Below, in pieces: positions 60,269-64,000 of a stretch of 64,000 bases of DNA. A program made the translations under genes and the position numbers. The number at the start of each line of letters is the position of its first letter. Within the stretch, counting starts at the first letter, position 1. The notes beneath the pieces were generated by a model. It saw only the letters and a list, made by a program, of their open reading frames with translations. It did not search any database and was not told where the DNA came from. This stretch comes from Anaerolineae bacterium. GTDB lineage: Bacteria > Chloroflexota > Anaerolineae > Promineifilales > Promineifilaceae. Location of the stretch: assembly GCA_020848035.1 (NCBI GenBank), contig JADLAX010000034.1:1-64000 (forward strand), written 5' to 3'.

Positions 60269-62920
60269 ATGCCCAGCAAGAGCGAACCGACTTCTCAATT
60301 CAGCTCTCATAACCCCGAGCAACGACTACTCGCGCTGTTACAAAATATTTCGTTAGCGGTCGCCAAAGATGAATCGATCGAAGCCGCGTTTAGCGATGTA
60401 TTGACCTTTATTTGCCAGTTTATGGGCTGGCCGCTGGGGCATGTGTACATCTGGTCACCGGCGGTTAACGCGCTGGTTTCCAGCCGCATCTGGTACACGG
60501 CCGATGCCTCTGCCATTCTGCCGTTCCGCGAATTAAGCGAAGCCACCGAGTTCCACTCTGGCGAAGGCACACTAGGCATGGTGTGGGATACGGGCGAGCC
60601 AATCACTATTCTGAACGTGCACAACAGCAACGTATTTGTGCGCAACATGCCCGAAAAGGAAGCAGGCATTCGCGCCTACTTCGCCTTTCCTATTTTGATT
60701 TCGAGCCAGGTGATGGCCGTGTTGGAATTTTTCTCCCCACAGTCGATTGCGCCAGACCCGGACATCACTTCTATCATTAACCACGTGGGCGCGTTGCTGG
60801 GCCTGGCCATGGAGCGCCAACAGATGATTACCCAGCTGCAAGCGAGCGAAGCGCAGCTGGCCGAAGCCCAGCGCACGGCCCACCTGGGCCATTGGGAATG
60901 GCATCTGGCGCGTGATGAGGTCATCTGGTCGGCAGAGCTTTACCGCATTTATGGGCTGGCAGTGGGTACGTTCCAGGCAACCTATGCAGGCTTTTTGGAT
61001 CGCGTACATCCCGAAGACAGGGGGCATGTGCAGGAGAAGGTGAATGAGGCATATGAAAACGGCCGTTCCTTTGACTATTTTCACCGCATTGTACGCCCCA
61101 CTGGCGACATCCGTGTTGTTCATGCCCGTGGCCGCCCACTGTATGATTCGGCTGGTACAATTATCAAGTTGCATGGCACCGCCCAGGACATCACCGAGCT
61201 AAAAGACGCAGAGAATAAGCTAGCCCAGTCGGTGCGCCAGCTGTCGACGCTGATGGAAATTGGCCAGGCTATTGCCGCCACGCTGGACCTGGAACAGATT
61301 TACCACCTGGTGCTGACTTCGGTACGGCCGTTGATCGGCGCAGAAGCCGTCATCCTTTTTCAGCACAAAGCGGAAATGCTGGAAGTTGTGGCCTTCGACC
61401 ACACCAGCGTGCGCGACATGCGCGGGCTGCGCGTTTCGCCAACGGCCGGTATTGCCGGGGAAGTGTGGCAAACCAAACAATCGCTCTTCCTCACCGGCGA
61501 CGACTGCACCAGCCGCCTCTCGCCACAGCTGGCCGACAAAGCCGGTTACCGGCCTGAGGCGATGATGGCCGTGCCCCTACGCTGGCGCGACCGCTCCGTG
61601 GGCGTGTTAGAAGCCGCCCACCGCAACCCCAACGCCTTTACCGCCGACAATTTGCGCCTGCTAGAAATGGCCGCCGCCTGGACCGCCATCGCCATTGGCA
61701 ATGCGCGCCAGTACGAACAGCTGCAGCGCCGCCTGAGCGAACAAGATGCCCTCGTCACCATTAGCAACGCGCTCACCGGCACGGTGGAGCTGGCTGAACT
61801 CACCGACCTGATCGTCTCGCAGATTCAAAAAATCATCACCAGGGCTGAATGGACCGCCATTCATCTGCACCAACCGCGCAAAGGGCTGCTGGAAATGGTA
61901 GCCAGCACCGACCAGTCAATCGATCCCGACCAATATTCTATCCAGCCCGGCGAAGGCATCGCCGGGGAAGTGCTGGCCAGGGGCGGCGTGATCAACGTAA
62001 AGGATTTGCAAAGCGATCCGCGCCGCCTGCCCATTGATCTCCAGAACCGGACGCGCTCCATGCTCGTTGCCCCCATCGAAAGCCGCCTGCGCCGCATTGG
62101 CACAATCAGCGTGCAGTCAACCAAACCCGGCGTCTTTAAGGCCGACGATGAGCGGCTGCTCACCGTGCTGGGCGTGCAGGCAGGCATGGCAATTGAAAAT
62201 GGGCGGCTTTTTGCCGTGCAGCGGCGCGCCCGTGAGCGGGCCGAACGCCAGCGCGAACGGATGCGCCATATGGCCCGGCGGGTGGTAGAAGCCCAGGAAG
62301 ACGAGCGAATCCGCATTGCCCGTGAACTGCACGATGAATCGGGCCAGGCCCTCACCTCGCTGAAGATCAGTCTGGACATCATCCGCTCAACGATTCCTGA
62401 CGAGATGGGGGAAGTACGCCAGAGCCTGAGCGATGTGCTGGAGCTGACCAACCAAACGATCAACAATTTGCGGCTGCTGTCGCACAATTTGCGGCCGCCG
62501 GGGCTGGACGTATACGGTCTGGATGCCGCGCTGGAGGGGTTGTGCCAGGATTTGCAGGCGCACACGGCCACGCGGGTGGTTTACCACGGTGCAGATCTGC
62601 CCGACTTACCCGATCTATCCGCCCTGGCGCTGTACCGTTTTGCCCAGGAAGCGCTGACCAATGCCATTAAACATGCCCGGCCAACGGAAATTCAGGTGGA
62701 GCTGGCGGTAAATTTGGATAAGGTTACGGTGCGGGTGACGGATAATGGCACTGGTTTTGTGCCACCCAATTTAGAAGTCAGTCTGCCCACGGAAGGAAGT
62801 GGTTTGGTAGGGATGGTCGAACGTCTGGAAATGACTAACGGCTATCTTATGATCGATTCTTCACCAGGAACGGGCAGCCGGTTAACGGCCGTTGTTCCCC
62901 TGACCACGGAGGAAAAATGA
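60269..62920 (+). CDS. NarX/DegS-type sensor kinase (GAF-PAS-GAF-GAF)
   Basis: The 883-residue cytoplasmic kinase has an N-terminal GAF (about 20-185), a PAS (about 200-305, HLGHWEWHLARDEVIWS and VHARGRPLYD), two more GAFs (about 330-470 and 490-640), and a coiled linker. HisKA_3 follows, with phosphoacceptor His688 in RIARELHDESGQALTSLK, and HATPase_c with NAIKHARP, DNGTGF and GSGLVGMVERLE. It overlaps its LuxR-type partner by four bases. AAAAAGGAG precedes the ATG; tandem 16-bp repeats lie just upstream. Confidence 0.95.
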   Translation: MPSKSEPTSQFSSHNPEQRLLALLQNISLAVAKDESIEAAFSDVLTFICQFMGWPLGHVYIWSPAVNALVSSRIWYTADASAILPFRELSEATEFHSGEGTLGMVWDTGEPITILNVHNSNVFVRNMPEKEAGIRAYFAFPILISSQVMAVLEFFSPQSIAPDPDITSIINHVGALLGLAMERQQMITQLQASEAQLAEAQRTAHLGHWEWHLARDEVIWSAELYRIYGLAVGTFQATYAGFLDRVHPEDRGHVQEKVNEAYENGRSFDYFHRIVRPTGDIRVVHARGRPLYDSAGTIIKLHGTAQDITELKDAENKLAQSVRQLSTLMEIGQAIAATLDLEQIYHLVLTSVRPLIGAEAVILFQHKAEMLEVVAFDHTSVRDMRGLRVSPTAGIAGEVWQTKQSLFLTGDDCTSRLSPQLADKAGYRPEAMMAVPLRWRDRSVGVLEAAHRNPNAFTADNLRLLEMAAAWTAIAIGNARQYEQLQRRLSEQDALVTISNALTGTVELAELTDLIVSQIQKIITRAEWTAIHLHQPRKGLLEMVASTDQSIDPDQYSIQPGEGIAGEVLARGGVINVKDLQSDPRRLPIDLQNRTRSMLVAPIESRLRRIGTISVQSTKPGVFKADDERLLTVLGVQAGMAIENGRLFAVQRRARERAERQRERMRHMARRVVEAQEDERIRIARELHDESGQALTSLKISLDIIRSTIPDEMGEVRQSLSDVLELTNQTINNLRLLSHNLRPPGLDVYGLDAALEGLCQDLQAHTATRVVYHGADLPDLPDLSALALYRFAQEALTNAIKHARPTEIQVELAVNLDKVTVRVTDNGTGFVPPNLEVSLPTEGSGLVGMVERLEMTNGYLMIDSSPGTGSRLTAVVPLTTEEK

Positions 62921-63567
62921 TTCGAGTTATCATTGCCGAGGACCATAACCTGGTGCGCCAGGGTATTCGCGCCCTGTTAGAAAAAAGCGGGGAAGTTCAG
63001 GTAGTGGCCGAAGCAGCCACAGGCGAAGAGGCCGTGCAGCTGACCGAAAAAGAAAAACCCGATGTGGTTGTCATGGATCTGGCGATGCCCCGGCTGGACG
63101 GGGCCCAAGCTTCTGAGCGCATTCTGAGCCTGTCGCTGCCCACCCAAATCATCATTCTCTCGATGCATTCGGATACAACGATGGTGCAGCAGCTGTTGCG
63201 CCGGGGGGTGAAGGGGTACCTGCTCAAAGATGCGGTGACGGAGGAGCTGTTGCTGGCGGTGCGTTCGGTGAGCCAGGGCAAAATTTTCCTCAGCCCTACC
63301 ATCTCAGACTCGGTGATGAGTTTGCTGATTTCCCCCCCCAGCAGCCGGGCAGAAACGGCCGTCGATCTCCTGACCGCGCGTGAACGTGAAGTGCTCCAGC
63401 TGGTATCTGAAGGGCACACCAACAGCGCTATCGCCGACATTTTAAGCATCAGCGTTAAAACCGTAGAAAAACACCGGGCCAACCTGATGACCAAGCTGGA
63501 AGTCAACGACCTCGCTTCGCTCATCCGCGAAAGTATTCGGCGCGGCTTGATTATTCTTGGTGAATAG
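62917..63567 (+). CDS. NarL/FixJ-type response regulator
   Basis: The 216-residue regulator has a receiver with Asp54 in VVVMDLAMPRLDG, Thr/Ser switch in LSMHS, and Lys in YLLKDAV. A LuxR-type helix-turn-helix follows (LTAREREVLQLVSEGHTNSAIADILSISVKTVEKHR, about 152-190). It is coupled to the upstream kinase by ATGA overlap, so the pair forms a complete two-component system. GGAGG sits before its start. Confidence 0.95.
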   Translation: MIRVIIAEDHNLVRQGIRALLEKSGEVQVVAEAATGEEAVQLTEKEKPDVVVMDLAMPRLDGAQASERILSLSLPTQIIILSMHSDTTMVQQLLRRGVKGYLLKDAVTEELLLAVRSVSQGKIFLSPTISDSVMSLLISPPSSRAETAVDLLTAREREVLQLVSEGHTNSAIADILSISVKTVEKHRANLMTKLEVNDLASLIRESIRRGLIILGE

Positions 63568-63772
63568 GGGGTAGTCTGGTCCGCCCTACACCGCTTTGTT
63601 GGACAAAAAGTAGGGTAATTCCCCATACGAAATCTCTGTGCCCTGTGTCAAAATGGACAAAAGCTAAGAGTTGAGCAGACCTTCTCTTCAACTAACCATC
63701 TTCTCCCTTGCTTTCTCAGCCCAACAAATAGGCAAGGCATCTGCCACCTCTAGTGATTGACCGTAAACATTT

Positions 63773-64000
63773 ATGTCGGAGCAAACAATAAAAGTTCTAA
63801 TTGTTGATGATCACGAAGTTGTACTGCGCAGCATCCAGGCGTTGGTGAGTCGGGAGCCAGACATGGAAATTGTGGCTACGGCCGTTTCTGGACATGAAGC
63901 TATTGAGCTAGCCCAGCAACAATCACCCGATGTCATTGTGATGGATGTTTCCATGCCGATACTCGATGGCATCCGGGCGGCGGGTGAGATGAAAAAGCGG
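63773..64000 (+). CDS. Response regulator receiver, truncated by window end
   Basis: The 76 codons visible encode the start of a NarL-like receiver: VLIVDDHEVVLRSIQALV with the acidic pair, and Asp58 in VIVMDVSMPILDG. The C-terminal output domain lies beyond the window. It follows the kinase/regulator pair after about 205 bases and could be a second regulator of that kinase. No strong ribosome site is seen. Confidence 0.9.
   Translation, partial: MSEQTIKVLIVDDHEVVLRSIQALVSREPDMEIVATAVSGHEAIELAQQQSPDVIVMDVSMPILDGIRAAGEMKKR

Noticed and set aside
1..64000. CRISPR arrays
   Set aside because: No regularly spaced direct repeats with unique spacers were seen; the tandem and inverted repeats found do not have this structure.

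Overview
The window looks like a chromosomal segment of a moderately high-GC, free-living heterotroph. I infer a Chloroflexota (Anaerolineae-like) member from the gene mix: sortase with a non-canonical LPESG substrate, many GAF-rich kinases, a formylglycine-enzyme-type domain fused to an NTPase, an archaeal-type 2-oxoacid:ferredoxin oxidoreductase and a YhfC-type membrane peptidase. Lineage is inference; there is no rRNA here. Promoters that can be read are ordinary sigma-70 type (TTGACA-N16/17-TATAAT in front of both tRNAs).

Layout. 0-3 kb: membrane protein, pterin carbinolamine dehydratase, tRNA-fMet, helix-hairpin-helix membrane protein, gamma-class carbonic anhydrase. 3-9 kb: histidine degradation genes, hutH divergent from hutU-hutI around a 9-bp inverted repeat, then an alpha/beta hydrolase and a small repeat lipoprotein. 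9.4-17 kb: a compact biosynthetic cluster (condensation-carrier-thioesterase protein, free acyl carrier protein, AMP-forming ligase, AsnB-type amidotransferase, NadE-like ligase). 17-25.9 kb: prmC, tRNA-Gly, an OmpR-type regulator with a degenerate receiver, rpsT, glgB, a CPA2 antiporter, an ankyrin protein and a threonine aldolase-like enzyme. 25.9-28.6 kb: an AT-rich KAP-family P-loop NTPase next to a tyrosine recombinase, the most likely acquired DNA in the window. 28.8-38.3 kb: alanine dehydrogenase, a CoA transferase, a six-gene 2-oxoacid:ferredoxin oxidoreductase operon that includes an aminotransferase, a formate/nitrite channel and a P1 peptidase. Taken together this region suggests amino-acid fermentation or oxidation through 2-oxoacids to acyl-CoA. 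38.4-45.8 kb: ABC exporter, YhfC peptidase, MgtE, sirtuin, sortase plus substrate, quinone reductase-like protein. 46-64 kb: a signalling-dense region with an HPt protein, two hybrid kinases, an NTPase/FGE fusion, a Trm112-like protein, single-domain regulators, a GNAT, a dehydratase, a phosphoacceptor-less kinase-like protein, a K+ channel, a GAF/PAS NarX-type kinase with its LuxR-type partner, and a receiver cut off by the window end.

The strongest unexplained signal is genome-scale. The 8-bp palindrome ACGGCCGT occurs about 120 times by my manual count, roughly one per 0.5 kb, where base composition predicts about two. It sits in all three reading frames of unrelated genes, giving Thr-Ala-Val, (Asn/Asp/Tyr)-Gly-Arg or Arg-Pro, and also in intergenic DNA and terminator stems. 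It behaves like the cyanobacterial HIP1 palindrome but has a different sequence. It is absent from the KAP NTPase segment.

Several dispersed inverted-repeat elements, including a 171-bp nested one at 15802-15972, make up the second layer of non-coding structure. All functional calls come from reading motifs by eye; no database search was possible.
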